Part shown: piece by piece, positions 25,904 to 34,762 of the stretch
Layout: each line of letters begins with the position of its first letter
Numbering within the stretch: the first letter of the stretch is position 1
Assembly (NCBI GenBank): GCA_017433225.1
Contig: JAFRHS010000017.1
Location: 1-64,000 of the forward strand
Direction: 5' to 3'
Source: Clostridia bacterium
Lineage (GTDB): Bacteria; Bacillota; Clostridia; Oscillospirales; Acutalibacteraceae
DNA: 64,000 bases
The notes under the pieces: generated by a model
The model's input: the letters and a program-made list of their open reading frames with translations, nothing else
What the model was told of the DNA's origin: nothing
The model's database searches: none
Position numbers and translations under genes: made by a program

Positions 25904-26848
25904 TTACCCGGCCGCTTTCGTGGTGGCGGTGCCGCCGGCTTTGCCTTCCGCGATGAGCTGGTTCCACTGCGACTGATGTCCGCTCAGGGTCTCGTTGTAG
26001 TAGTAGTTCCAGTCGTTGTCGGTGAAGAAGTAGTAGTACTTGCTCTCCGCCGGGTTCAGCGCCGCTTCGATGGCGGCTTTGCCCATATTGCAGATGGGGC
26101 CGGCCGGGAGTCCTGCCGTCTTGTGGGTGTAGGAGTCGTTCGTGCAGTAGGCGCCGAAGAGGGTGTCATAGTCCATGCCCTGTGCTTCGATGTACGCCTT
26201 CATCTTCCGCTCGATGTAGTGGCGGGTGACATCGGAACCGAGGTAGCCGAAGCCGGAGCCCGGTTTGAGGCGATTTGCGAAGACGCTCGAGACCATCGGC
26301 ATGTTCTTCGGGTCGGAGGCCTCGGACTGGATGATGGACGCCAGCGTCAGGGCCTGGTCGAGGGTGTAGCCCATCGAATTGACCTTCGCGAGGTCTTCAT
26401 CGGTGATCTGCTTGTTCATGGCGTCGAGGAAGCGTTTGACGGCCTTGTCGGCGCCCTCTTCCTTGTAGAACTCGTAGGTGCTCGGGAACAGGTAGCCTTC
26501 GAGGACGAAGACCTTGTTGTCCGTCGTCACATCGGCGAACAGGCGGTCATAGCCTTCGGGGACTTTCGTGCAGACCGCTTCGAACTCGTCGGCGGTGCAG
26601 ACCTTGTTCTCTTCGAGTTTCTGCGCGATGTCGAGGACGGTGGAGCCTTCCGGGAACGTGACTTTCACGATGCGTTCCTGCAGGGCCTTCTCCGCGGCCT
26701 CCTGGCGGGCCTGCCGCCGGTGGTTGCGCACGACGACCGCCGCGCCGGCCAGGATGGCGATCAGCAGAGCGGCGACGATGGCGAGGGTGATGACCCGTCT
26801 CGTGCGGGTCGCTTTCTTGTACTGTTTACGGGCAGACGTTCGGGCCAT
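25904..26848 (-). CDS. mltG: Endolytic murein transglycosylase MltG (YceG family)
   Basis: 314 residues with a basic cytoplasmic start, a single membrane span (about 18-41) and an extracellular YceG domain. Motifs include FPEGSTVLDIAQKL (LysM-like subdomain), LEGYLFPSTYEF, LASIIQSEAS with the catalytic Glu, and KTAGLPAGPICNMG. It cleaves nascent glycan strands and so sets peptidoglycan strand length. It sits 13 bases after argS, and with ddl forms the wall-synthesis part of the operon. Confidence 0.93.
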   Translation of the reverse strand: MARTSARKQYKKATRTRRVITLAIVAALLIAILAGAAVVVRNHRRQARQEAAEKALQERIVKVTFPEGSTVLDIAQKLEENKVCTADEFEAVCTKVPEGYDRLFADVTTDNKVFVLEGYLFPSTYEFYKEEGADKAVKRFLDAMNKQITDEDLAKVNSMGYTLDQALTLASIIQSEASDPKNMPMVSSVFANRLKPGSGFGYLGSDVTRHYIERKMKAYIEAQGMDYDTLFGAYCTNDSYTHKTAGLPAGPICNMGKAAIEAALNPAESKYYYFFTDNDWNYYYNETLSGHQSQWNQLIAEGKAGGTATTKAAG

Positions 26849-26860
26849 GGGAACACTCCT

Positions 26861-28606
26861 TTACATTCTCTCCGGGACGCTCACCTTCAGCATGGTGAGA
26901 ACGTTGGCAAGGGTCGTCTTGACGCACATGCACAGGTACAGACGCGCTTTGCTCAGCGCCTCGTCTTCGACGTTGACGCGGCAGGCGTTGTAGAACTTGT
27001 GGAAGAGCGTCGCGAGTTCGGTGCAGTAGCGGGTCATGCGCGCCGGGTCGTAATGGTCGGCCGCCGTGATGACTTCCGCGGGCAGGTTCGACAGGTGACG
27101 GATGAGCTCCCGCTCCTCGGTCTCCTTCAAAAGGACCAGTTCGTCCGCCGTCGCCCCTTCGAAGGTCTTCCCCTCCTCCTGCATCTTGCGCAGGATGCTG
27201 CAGATGCGGGCGTGGGCGTACTGGCAGTAGTAGACCGGGTTCTGGGCGCTCTGCTCGATGGCGAGGTCCATGTCGAACTCCATCTCGGAGCCGGCTTCTC
27301 TCGTGTTGAAGAGGAAGCGGGACGCGTCGATGGGGATATCGTCGAGCAGGTCGACGAGAGTGATGGCGTTGCCGGTCCGCTTGGAGATCTTGACCGGTTC
27401 ACCGTCCGAGGTCAGCTTGACGAGCTGCATGAGGACCACGTCCAGTTTGTCGCCGCCGATGCCGAGGGCCTCGAGAGCACCCTTCATGCGGGCGACATGG
27501 CCGTGGTGGTCGGCACCCCAGACGTCGACGGCTTTGTCGAAGCCGCGGACGACCAGCTTGTTGCGGTGGTACGCGATGTCCGCCGCGAAGTAGGTCGGGT
27601 TGCCGTTGGCACGGATGAGGACGTCATCTTTGAGCTCGAGCTTGTCGATGTCCTTCTGAGACTTGCCCGCTTTCTGCAGGATCTCGGTCTGGACGTCGAT
27701 GTTTTTATACCAGAGGGCGCCGTCCTGTTCATAGGTCAGGCCCTTCTTCGTCAGTTCGTCGATGGTCTCCATGACCTGACCGCTCTCATGGAGGGTGCTC
27801 TCATAGAACCAGGTGTCGTAGTGGATGCGGTACTTGTCCATGGCGGCCTGCATGCCGGAGATGTTCTTCGGCAGCGCATAGCCGACGAGAGCTTTGCGGC
27901 GCTCCTCTTCGGACGCGTCTTTGTACTGCTCTCCCGTTTCGGCGATGAACGCCTCGGCGAGTTCGACGATATCTTTGCCGTGGTAGGAGTCCTCGGGCAG
28001 CGGGACCGCCTCTTCGCCTTCGAAGTGCTGGCGGTAGCGGACGTCGAGGGACAGCGCGAACTTGTCGATCTGGTTGCCGGCGTCGTTGATGTAGAACTCC
28101 CGGGACACGTCGTAGCCGGCCCACTCGAGGACCGCCGCGAGACAGTCGCCGAGGGCGCCGCCGCGGGCGTTGCCCATGTGGATGGGGCCGGTCGGGTTGG
28201 CGGAGACGAATTCGACGTTCACCTTCGTGCCGTTGCCGTAGTCGGAGCGGCCGTAGGCGTCGCCCTCCGCGCCGATGTCGAGCAGGATGTCGGCATAGTA
28301 CCGGTCGTTCAGGTAGAAGTTCATGAAACCGGGGCCGGCCACTTCGGCACGGGTGTAGTAAGTGCCGTCGAGGTCCATGGCGTCCACGATCATGGCGGCC
28401 GCTTTGGCGGGAGGCATGCGGAACACCTTCGCGTTCACCATGGCGACGTTCGCGGAGAAGTCACCGTTCCTGCGGTCGGCCGGAACTTCGATGTTGAAGT
28501 CCCTCAGCTCGCCCGCCGGAAGGTCTCCCTTCGCGGTCAGCGCCCCGATGGCGGCCGTGACAGCCGCTTTCAGTTGTGTTTTTGCAGTTTCAGCAGTGTT
28601 TGCCAT
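26861..28606 (-). CDS. argS: Arginyl-tRNA synthetase
   Basis: 581 residues, class I. The N-terminal additional domain is followed by the HIGH-type motif PTGPIHMGNARGGALGD, the central MKGALEALG region, a KISKRTGN motif in place of KMSKS, and the C-terminal anticodon-binding DALR domain ending SVPERM. It charges tRNA-Arg; one such tRNA (CCT anticodon) is in this window at 42345. Its ATG comes 2 bases after the DUF1934 stop, with AAGGAG inside that gene, so translation is coupled. Confidence 0.95.
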   Translation of the reverse strand: MANTAETAKTQLKAAVTAAIGALTAKGDLPAGELRDFNIEVPADRRNGDFSANVAMVNAKVFRMPPAKAAAMIVDAMDLDGTYYTRAEVAGPGFMNFYLNDRYYADILLDIGAEGDAYGRSDYGNGTKVNVEFVSANPTGPIHMGNARGGALGDCLAAVLEWAGYDVSREFYINDAGNQIDKFALSLDVRYRQHFEGEEAVPLPEDSYHGKDIVELAEAFIAETGEQYKDASEEERRKALVGYALPKNISGMQAAMDKYRIHYDTWFYESTLHESGQVMETIDELTKKGLTYEQDGALWYKNIDVQTEILQKAGKSQKDIDKLELKDDVLIRANGNPTYFAADIAYHRNKLVVRGFDKAVDVWGADHHGHVARMKGALEALGIGGDKLDVVLMQLVKLTSDGEPVKISKRTGNAITLVDLLDDIPIDASRFLFNTREAGSEMEFDMDLAIEQSAQNPVYYCQYAHARICSILRKMQEEGKTFEGATADELVLLKETEERELIRHLSNLPAEVITAADHYDPARMTRYCTELATLFHKFYNACRVNVEDEALSKARLYLCMCVKTTLANVLTMLKVSVPERM

Positions 28607-28608
28607 TC

Positions 28609-29034
28609 TTAAAAAGTCTCCTTCACTGTGAGGTGGAGTGTGTTGCGGGAGACGAAGTCTCCGTCAAAGTCGATGGTGTAGGCGAATTCGAGGTAGCCCC
28701 CGGTCTCCGCCATATGGGAGTCGACGGTCTCGGCATAGACGCCCATGAGCACGTCGCCGTACTCCGTGGAGTACAGGCAGCTGTGGCGCCGCCCCTTCTC
28801 CATGATGAGTTCGGTCTGGAACGGACCGGTGCGGTGGATGCTGACTTCATTCCCGCGGCAGGTAATGGCCGTCGTGCAGCCCGCGAGGTCTCCGGCCTCG
28901 TCCCGGTACGTGATGGTGTAGGCGTCCTTGTCGAAGACGAGGTCTCCGAAGAGGTACATGGTGGCGTCCGCCGTTTCCACTTCGTACTCGTGTTTGTCCT
29001 GGAGACGGATCATGTATTTGTGCTTTTTCGTCAA
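28609..29034 (-). CDS. DUF1934 (YwiB-like) beta-barrel protein
   Basis: About 141 residues, rich in alternating beta strands. The core (ATMYLFGDLVFDKDAYTITY, VSIHRTGPFQTELIMEKG, FAYTIDFDGDFVSRNTLHL) fits the calycin-like DUF1934 family. Function unknown; the family often sits next to argS in Firmicutes. TTG 29034 is favoured, with GGAG 8 bases upstream in the end of ddl. ATG 29013 is an alternative that would remove 7 residues. Confidence 0.75.
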   Translation of the reverse strand: MTKKHKYMIRLQDKHEYEVETADATMYLFGDLVFDKDAYTITYRDEAGDLAGCTTAITCRGNEVSIHRTGPFQTELIMEKGRRHSCLYSTEYGDVLMGVYAETVDSHMAETGGYLEFAYTIDFDGDFVSRNTLHLTVKETF

Positions 29035-29038
29035 AGTC

Positions 29039-30100
29039 TCAGCTCCACTTCTCTTCCGCGAGCTGCAGCAGCCGGTCGCAGAGTTCCGCATAGGGGACGC
29101 CGGCGGCCTCCATCATCTTCGGGTACATGGAGATGCTGGTGAAGCCCGGAATGGTGTTGATCTCGTTGAACAGGACGCGGCCCGTCTCCTTCTCGACGAA
29201 GAAGTCGACCCGGGAGAACCCGGTGCCGCCGAGCGCGTGGAAGACCTGCTTCGCGGCCTCCGCCACCTCGTCCCGTTTTTCCGCGGAGACCTCGGCGGGG
29301 ATGCGCAGAAGGCTCGCGGCGTTCGCGTACTTGGCGTCGTAGTCGTAGAACTCGTTGGCGGGGAGGATCTGTCCCACGATGCCGGTCTCGAGTTCGTCGT
29401 TGCCGAGGACGGCACATTCGACTTCGTAGCCGTCGATGAATTCCTCAAAGAGGATGCGGGTGTCATGCTGCAGGGCCAGTTCCATGGCGGCCTCCAGCTC
29501 CGCTCTGTCGTGGGCCTTGGTGATGCCGACGGACGAGCCCGCGTTGGCCGGCTTGACGAAGATCGGGTAACCGAGCGTTTCGGCGACCTCGTCGAGGGTC
29601 TTCGCGCCGGTCTCGAACTCGTATGCCGTGATGCTGTCCCAGGCGGCCTGCGGCACGCCGTTGGCATCGGCGACGGTGTTCGTGAAGACCTTGTCCATGG
29701 ACACGGCGCTCGACGTCATGTCACAGCCGACGAAGGGGATGCCCGCCAGCTGGAACAGGCCCTGGATGGTGCCGTCCTCGCCGTTCTTGCCGTGGAGGAC
29801 CGGGAACGCGATGTCGATGCGGATGTTCTCGCAGCCGTCCTCGCGGAGCACGGTGATGCCGTGGATGCCGCGGTCGGGCGAGACGAAGGCCGGGGTACGT
29901 GTTCCGGAGGTCAGCCACCCGTCGTCGGGCAGGTCGTCTGCATCGCCCTCATAGAGGTACCACTGTCCCTCTTTCGTGATGCCCATCATGTAGATGGCGT
30001 ACTTCTCCGCCGGGATGTGCTTCAGCACAGAGCTTGCGGAGACGGTGGAGACGTCGTGTTCACTGGAAGCGCCGCCGAACAGAACCAGAACGTTTTTCAT
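29039..30100 (-). CDS. ddl: D-alanine--D-alanine ligase
   Basis: 353 residues of the ATP-grasp family. N-terminal VLVLFGGASSEHDVS, HGKNGEDGTIQGLFQLAGIPFVG, VKPANAGSSVGI, and C-terminal RVDFF and NEINTIPGFT. The omega loop reads FYDYDAKY with the Lys-Tyr pair of D-Ala-D-Ala enzymes, not the His of VanA-type D-Ala-D-Lac ligases, so normal vancomycin-sensitive precursors are expected. It is the first gene of an eight-gene leftward operon. ATG 30100 is the family start. Confidence 0.95.
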   Translation of the reverse strand: MKNVLVLFGGASSEHDVSTVSASSVLKHIPAEKYAIYMMGITKEGQWYLYEGDADDLPDDGWLTSGTRTPAFVSPDRGIHGITVLREDGCENIRIDIAFPVLHGKNGEDGTIQGLFQLAGIPFVGCDMTSSAVSMDKVFTNTVADANGVPQAAWDSITAYEFETGAKTLDEVAETLGYPIFVKPANAGSSVGITKAHDRAELEAAMELALQHDTRILFEEFIDGYEVECAVLGNDELETGIVGQILPANEFYDYDAKYANAASLLRIPAEVSAEKRDEVAEAAKQVFHALGGTGFSRVDFFVEKETGRVLFNEINTIPGFTSISMYPKMMEAAGVPYAELCDRLLQLAEEKWS

Positions 30101-30147
30101 AAGGCCTATTTCCCCTTTTAAAAATCTACTATAAATGTATTCATAAC

Positions 30148-30176
30148 AGTATATCACAGGGGAAAGAGTTCCTCAA
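30148..30176 (-). promoter_or_regulatory. Promoter of the ddl-led operon
   Basis: Minus strand: TTGAGG (30171-30176), 17 bases, TATACT (30148-30153), about 48 bases before ATG 30100. Confidence 0.7.
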
Positions 30177-30187
30177 CGAAAATTAGG

Positions 30188-30216
30188 ATGACAAAGCGGG
30201 GCGGGTATGGTAGAAT
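30188..30216 (+). promoter_or_regulatory. Promoter of the gene at 30315
   Basis: Plus strand: ATGACA (30188-30193), 17 bases, TAGAAT (30211-30216). Its -35 lies 11 bases from the -35 of the divergent ddl promoter, so one bound protein could affect both. The leader holds a strong hairpin at 30244-30270 (GGCAGT pairing with ACTGCC and CGCA with TGCG). Confidence 0.6.
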
Positions 30217-30314
30217 TATCGTGTTTTATTCCGCTCTTTTGTAGGCAGTTCGCACAACTGCGGACTGCCGGGAACGAAGGAGCCACATCATTTCCGCAAA
30301 GGATGATCACAATT

Positions 30315-31253
30315 ATGGCAGATAAAAAAGCGGCTCTCCAGAGCCTTTACAAGCAGCTCGAAGGCACCATGAACGCCGCCGGACTGAAGGCCGCCGACAA
30401 GGCCGTCATCACCTCCGACGAGACCATGGATGTCATCCGCTATACCGGAGACGCGGGCGATGTACGGCTCGAGTACAAACTCGGCGCCCTCGACATCCTC
30501 GCCACCAACGAGGAAGAGGGCAAGTTCCAGAACCTCGGCACGCTCCTGTTCGAAGCGGAGAGCGACGACTGGGGCGCGAAGGACATCCGTTCCGCAGCCA
30601 ACGAAGTGGCTGAGACCATCGCCGAATTCTTCGGCACCACGTTCGTGACCGCCGGTTCTTCCGAGAAGGCCCAGCAGAAGCAGAAGAACGCGAAGTCGAA
30701 CGACAAGGCGCCGGCACCCGTCCCGAAAAAGAAAAAGGCCAAGAAGTCCGACAACTATGAGCCGGTCGACCTCGCCTACCGTCTCGAGGCCATCTACCCC
30801 GAGTACGCCGGCAAGGCCATGGCCAACGAGGAAGAGTTCGGCATGTTCCTGCCGGAAGAGTACTTCCAGCAGAACCCGAAACTCGTCGAAGACATCCTCC
30901 TCGACATCCGCATGGAGGACCGTCAGCAGTGCAAGAAGCTCTTCAAGACCTTCAACAACTACTATGACGACGGCGAAAAGGACACCCAGAGCCTCATCGC
31001 GGTCACGCTGCTCGGCATGGCTGCCGCCAAAGAGGAAGGCCTCCTCTCCGTCATCGAGAACTACGCTTCGGAAGATCTCATGAAGATCGTCAACAACATC
31101 GCGAACTACCTGAACACCGGCGCCGGCAAACGCGCCCTCAAGAAGTACGACGACCCGAAGCCGTACAAAGAGAGCCTCAAAGAGCGCTGGGGCAAACAGG
31201 GCCTCGAGCAGGCCCAGGGCCAGATGCTCGACGCAAGTTCTCTCAACAAGTAA
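30315..31253 (+). CDS. Conserved-looking protein of unknown function, 312 aa
   Basis: 312 residues, soluble and acidic. An N-terminal alpha/beta segment (about 1-115), a Lys/Pro/Ala linker (about 115-145, with VPKKKKAKK), and a helical C-terminal domain (about 150-312) with FGMFLPEEYFQQNP and an amphipathic helical series. No signal peptide or membrane span. I do not recognise a family. ATG 30315 is preferred over ATG 30303, which is too close to AAAGGA. It is a single-gene unit, divergent from ddl, ending at a strong terminator. Confidence 0.7.
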   Translation: MADKKAALQSLYKQLEGTMNAAGLKAADKAVITSDETMDVIRYTGDAGDVRLEYKLGALDILATNEEEGKFQNLGTLLFEAESDDWGAKDIRSAANEVAETIAEFFGTTFVTAGSSEKAQQKQKNAKSNDKAPAPVPKKKKAKKSDNYEPVDLAYRLEAIYPEYAGKAMANEEEFGMFLPEEYFQQNPKLVEDILLDIRMEDRQQCKKLFKTFNNYYDDGEKDTQSLIAVTLLGMAAAKEEGLLSVIENYASEDLMKIVNNIANYLNTGAGKRALKKYDDPKPYKESLKERWGKQGLEQAQGQMLDASSLNK

Positions 31254-31285
31254 CGCCCGCGCGGCGTTCATCGCCAAAAAAAGAA

Positions 31286-31319
31286 AGCCCTCTGACGAAA
31301 CGTCAGAGGGCTTGTTTTT
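31286..31319. terminator. Bidirectional intrinsic terminator
   Basis: AAGCCCTCTGACG pairs with CGTCAGAGGGCTT around AAA, with T-rich tail. It lies between the converging gene at 30315 and lysC. Confidence 0.9.
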
Positions 31320-31323
31320 GCGC

Positions 31324-32544
31324 TTAATATTCGCGGCCTTCGGGGAAGAACTCGGCGTGGACGGCGGAAACCGCGCGGTCGGCCATCTCCTGGTCGACGA
31401 GGACGGAGATCTTGATCTCGGACGTGGAGATCATCTCGATGTTGATGCCGGCGGAATAGAGGGCATCGAACATGCGGGACGCGGTGCCCGGGTGGGTCTC
31501 CATGCCGGCGCCGACGATCGACACTTTCGCGATGCTCTTGTCGACGATGACGTTCTCGGGGTCGATCTCGGGGAAGCAGTCCATGATGCACTCTCTCGCG
31601 AGTTCGGCATTCTCTTCCGCAACGGTGAAGGTGATGTCCTTCGTGCCGCGGCGGCCGGAGGACTGCAGGATGATATCGACGTTGATCTTCTTCGAAGCAA
31701 GTTTTGCAAACAGGTTGAACGCAATGCCGGGTTTGTCTTCCAGTCTGAGAACGGAAAGACGGGCCACATTGCAGTCTTTGGTGACGCCTCTGATGAGCAT
31801 CTTCTCCATTTTGATGACCTCCTTAACCATGGTACCGGGGATGGGATTGAGGCTGGAAAGGACTTCCAGTTCCACGTGGTATTTCTTCGCCATTTCGACG
31901 GAACGGTTGTTCAGGACCTGTGCGCCGAGGGTGGCGAGTTCCAGCATTTCGTCGTAGGTGATCTCTTTGAGTTTGTAAGCGTTTTTGATCTTCCGCGGGT
32001 CGGCGGTGTAAACGCCTTCGACATCGGTGAAGATCTGGCATTTGTCGGCGTGGAGCGCCGCCGCCAGAGCGACAGCGGAGGTGTCGGAACCGCCGCGGCC
32101 GAGGGTCGTGATGTCGTCATATTTGTTGAGCCCCTGGAAGCCGGCCACAACGATGACCTTGTTCTTGTCGAGCTCGGAGTTGACGCGGTCGGTGTCGATC
32201 TTCTTGATGCGGGCCATGGTGTACTGGGAGTTCGTCTTGAACCCTGCCTGCCAGCCAAGAAGGGAGATGACCGGGATGCGCAGCTTCTCGAGCGCCATCG
32301 CGAGGAGCGAGATGGAGATCTGCTCGCCGGCGGAGAGGAGCTGGTCCATTTCCCGCTTGGAATGGCGCGGGTTGATCTCTTCGGCTTTGGCGATGAGGTC
32401 GTCCGTGGTATCGCCCTGCGCGGAGACGACGACGATGACGTCGTTGCCCTCGCGGTAGGTGTTCGCGACGATGTTCGCGACGTTCATGACGCGCTCGGCA
32501 TCGGCGACGGACGAACCGCCGAATTTCTGTATGATGAGTGACAT
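31324..32544 (-). CDS. lysC: Aspartate kinase
   Basis: 406 residues. N-terminal kinase domain with IIQKFGGSSVADAERV, VVVSAQGDTTDDLI, TLGRGGSDTSAVALAAAL and VYTADPR; C-terminal pair of ACT domains (about 265-400, with KPGIAFNLFAKLASKKINVD) that usually bind lysine or threonine as feedback inhibitor. It phosphorylates aspartate, the first step to lysine, threonine and methionine. ATG 32544 follows GAAGGAGG. It lies 28 bases after hom on the same strand, so both are likely one transcript. Confidence 0.95.
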   Translation of the reverse strand: MSLIIQKFGGSSVADAERVMNVANIVANTYREGNDVIVVVSAQGDTTDDLIAKAEEINPRHSKREMDQLLSAGEQISISLLAMALEKLRIPVISLLGWQAGFKTNSQYTMARIKKIDTDRVNSELDKNKVIVVAGFQGLNKYDDITTLGRGGSDTSAVALAAALHADKCQIFTDVEGVYTADPRKIKNAYKLKEITYDEMLELATLGAQVLNNRSVEMAKKYHVELEVLSSLNPIPGTMVKEVIKMEKMLIRGVTKDCNVARLSVLRLEDKPGIAFNLFAKLASKKINVDIILQSSGRRGTKDITFTVAEENAELARECIMDCFPEIDPENVIVDKSIAKVSIVGAGMETHPGTASRMFDALYSAGINIEMISTSEIKISVLVDQEMADRAVSAVHAEFFPEGREY

Positions 32545-32572
32545 AGTGGTTTCGTTTCCTCCTTCAAGGGGC

Positions 32573-33811
32573 TCAGCAGCGGGCGACACGGATGAACGAC
32601 TTGAGCTTCGCGGAAGTCAGGCCGTCGATCTTCGCGCGGACTTCGTTCTCCGTGAATTCGGAGGTGAGGAACGCGAGCTCCGTGTTGAAGGCGCCGCTTC
32701 GCGCCAGCAGATAGATGTCTCCGAAGGAGCTGCGGATCTCGTTCTGGGCAAGGTCCGGATCTTCGACTTTGAGACGGATATAGAAGCGGTTCGGGACTTC
32801 GCGGTAGTCCGCGACCAGGTCTTTGTTTTCTTCGTTCCAGCCGATCTTGCGGCGGTCCGCGTCGTGGTTCGCGCAGTCGACGATGTCGCCGACGACCGCG
32901 GAGGCGGTGGCCAGTTTGCCGGCGCCCTGACCGTAGAAGACTACATCGCCCACGTTGTCACCGGAGACGAGCGCTCCGTTGAACACGCCGTCGATGGAGG
33001 CGAGCTGGCTCTTTTTGGAGACGATGGCGGGGCTGACCACGATGTAGTAGCGGCCGTCGTCCAGTTTTTCCATGGTGGAGATGAGCTTGATGACGCATTC
33101 GCAGTTGCCCGCGTACGCGACGTCTTCGAGGGTGATGCGGGTGATGCCCTCGGTGTGGACCTTTTCGGGGTCGATCCAGGAGTTGGAGGCGAGGGAGGAC
33201 AGGATGCTGATCTTGCGGCAGGCGTCGATGCCCTCGACGTCGGCGGTCGGATCCTTTTCCGCATAGCCGTTGTCCTGGGCGATCTTCAGAGCCTCTTCGA
33301 AGGTGAGGTTCTCGTAGATCATCTTGGTGAGGATGAAGTTGGTGGTCCCGTTCAGGATGCCGTTGATGGACTGGATCTCATTGCCGGCCAGGCAGAAGAC
33401 CAGAGGCCGGATGAGCGGGATGCCGCCGCCGACGCTGGCTTCGAACAGGTAGTTGACGTTGTGCTCTTTCGCGATTTTCAGGAGCTCCGAGCCGCGGGTG
33501 GACACGAGTTCCTTGTTGGACGTGACCACGTGCTTGCCGGCGGCAAGACACTTCGCGGTGAAGTCGAAGGCGGGGTTGACGCCGCCCATGGCCTCGGCAA
33601 CGATCTTGACGGAGTCATCGTTCAGGATGTCGTTGAAATCCTTCGTGAACTTGCCTTCGTTCGGGTCGCCGGGGAAGTCCCGGAGGTCCAGGATATATTT
33701 GACTTCGAGATCGGCGTCCGAAGTCCGTTCATTGATGTAGGAGTGTTTGGTGTTGATGATCTCGACCACGCCGGAACCGACGGTGCCGTAACCCATGACC
33801 GCAACGTTCAT
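32573..33811 (-). CDS. hom: Homoserine dehydrogenase
   Basis: 412 residues, the ACT-containing form. NAD-binding NVAVMGYGTVGSGVV, VVTSNKELVSTRG, EASVGGGIPLIRPL (substrate region), GILNGTTNFILTKM, and a C-terminal ACT domain from about residue 335 (NRFYIRLKVEDPDLAQNEI). It reduces aspartate semialdehyde to homoserine. GGAGG precedes ATG 33811. First in the hom-lysC unit. Upstream lies an AT-rich inverted repeat, ATCTTTC/GAAAGAT, at 33874-33895; I could not assign the promoter with confidence. Confidence 0.95.
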   Translation of the reverse strand: MNVAVMGYGTVGSGVVEIINTKHSYINERTSDADLEVKYILDLRDFPGDPNEGKFTKDFNDILNDDSVKIVAEAMGGVNPAFDFTAKCLAAGKHVVTSNKELVSTRGSELLKIAKEHNVNYLFEASVGGGIPLIRPLVFCLAGNEIQSINGILNGTTNFILTKMIYENLTFEEALKIAQDNGYAEKDPTADVEGIDACRKISILSSLASNSWIDPEKVHTEGITRITLEDVAYAGNCECVIKLISTMEKLDDGRYYIVVSPAIVSKKSQLASIDGVFNGALVSGDNVGDVVFYGQGAGKLATASAVVGDIVDCANHDADRRKIGWNEENKDLVADYREVPNRFYIRLKVEDPDLAQNEIRSSFGDIYLLARSGAFNTELAFLTSEFTENEVRAKIDGLTSAKLKSFIRVARC

Positions 33812-33931
33812 TCTCGTTTCCTCCAATATAAAAGTTTCGCTTTATTGCGATGAATCGACGTTTATATTAGCATATCTTTCTATTAAAAGAAAGATTTTTT
33901 TGCGTGACAGTGCGCGATTTGCGGAAACTGT

Positions 33932-33960
33932 TTGATTTTTCTTCGCTTAATAGGTATACT
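33932..33960 (+). promoter_or_regulatory. Promoter of rpe
   Basis: TTGATT (33932-33937), 17 bases, TATACT (33955-33960), about 30 bases before ATG 33991. Confidence 0.7.
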
Positions 33961-33990
33961 CTTGTCGAAAATGACATTGGAGGTCTCATT

Positions 33991-34659
33991 ATGATTCTCA
34001 TCTCTCCGTCGCTCCTCTCCGCCGACTTCGGCGCCCTCGGCGCAGACGCGCAGCGCATGGAAAAAGCCGGTGCCGACTGGCTGCACTACGACGTCATGGA
34101 CGGCCATTTCGTCCCGAACATCTCGATCGGTATCCCGGTACTGAAGAGCCTGAAACGTTACACGAGCGTCCCGCTCGACGTCCACCTGATGATCTCGGAA
34201 CCGCTGAAGTACATCGCCGACTTCGCAAAGGCCGGCGCGGACATCATCACGTTCCACATCGAGTCCGACTCCGACCCGGTGGAGACCATCAAAGCCATCC
34301 GCGAGGCGGGCTGCAAGCCCTCCGTCTCGGTCAAGCCCGGCACCCCGGCAGAGGCCATCTTCCCTTATCTGGAGCTCGTCGACATGGTCCTCGTCATGAC
34401 GGTCGAACCCGGGTTCGGCGGCCAGTCCTTCATGGCGGACATGATGCCGAAAGCCCGAGCCATCCGCGACGAGATCACGAAGCGCGGCCTCGACGTCATG
34501 GTCGAAGTCGACGGCGGCATCTCCGAGAAGAACGCGGCCCTGTGCGCCGAGAACGGCATCGACGTCCTCGTCTCCGGCAGCACGATCTTCGGAGCTTCTG
34601 ACGCTACCGCGATGATCGCCGACATCCGCGCGAACGCGGAAGCCGCTTTCAAGGCGTAA
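33991..34659 (+). CDS. rpe: Ribulose-phosphate 3-epimerase
   Basis: 222 residues, a complete TIM barrel. Signatures are ISPSLLSADF, WLHYDVMDGHFVPN (metal His/Asp), LDVHLMISEP, MTVEPGFGGQSF and VEVDGGIS. It interconverts ribulose- and xylulose-5-phosphate in the pentose phosphate pathway. TTGGAGG lies before ATG 33991. Monocistronic, divergent from hom and bounded by a terminator at 34676. Confidence 0.95.
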   Translation: MILISPSLLSADFGALGADAQRMEKAGADWLHYDVMDGHFVPNISIGIPVLKSLKRYTSVPLDVHLMISEPLKYIADFAKAGADIITFHIESDSDPVETIKAIREAGCKPSVSVKPGTPAEAIFPYLELVDMVLVMTVEPGFGGQSFMADMMPKARAIRDEITKRGLDVMVEVDGGISEKNAALCAENGIDVLVSGSTIFGASDATAMIADIRANAEAAFKA

Positions 34660-34675
34660 ACACATCAGAAGACAG

Positions 34676-34712
34676 GAGCAGAAGTGTATTGCACTTTTGC
34701 TCTTTCTTTTTT
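34676..34712 (+). terminator. Intrinsic terminator after rpe
   Basis: GAGCAGAAGTG pairs with CACTTTTGCTC, followed by a T-rich run. A TATAAT a short way downstream (near 34727) may start the iscS operon, with a weak -35 inside the terminator tail. Confidence 0.75.
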
Positions 34713-34762
34713 ATAGGAGTTTTTGTATAATACTAAAAGTCTGAAAACGAGGAGGTCCTGTC

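Noticed and set aside
25637..28612. 991-codon plus-strand frame
   Set aside because: Shadow of xth, mltG and argS; no motifs, no plausible start.
28609..30157. Vancomycin-resistance type ligase
   Set aside because: The omega loop is FYDYDAKY, the D-Ala-D-Ala form, and no vanH/vanX neighbours exist.
33874..33903. Terminator between hom and rpe
   Set aside because: ATCTTTC/GAAAGAT plus T run looks like one, but the stem is almost all A-T and no plus-strand gene precedes it; left as an inverted repeat.
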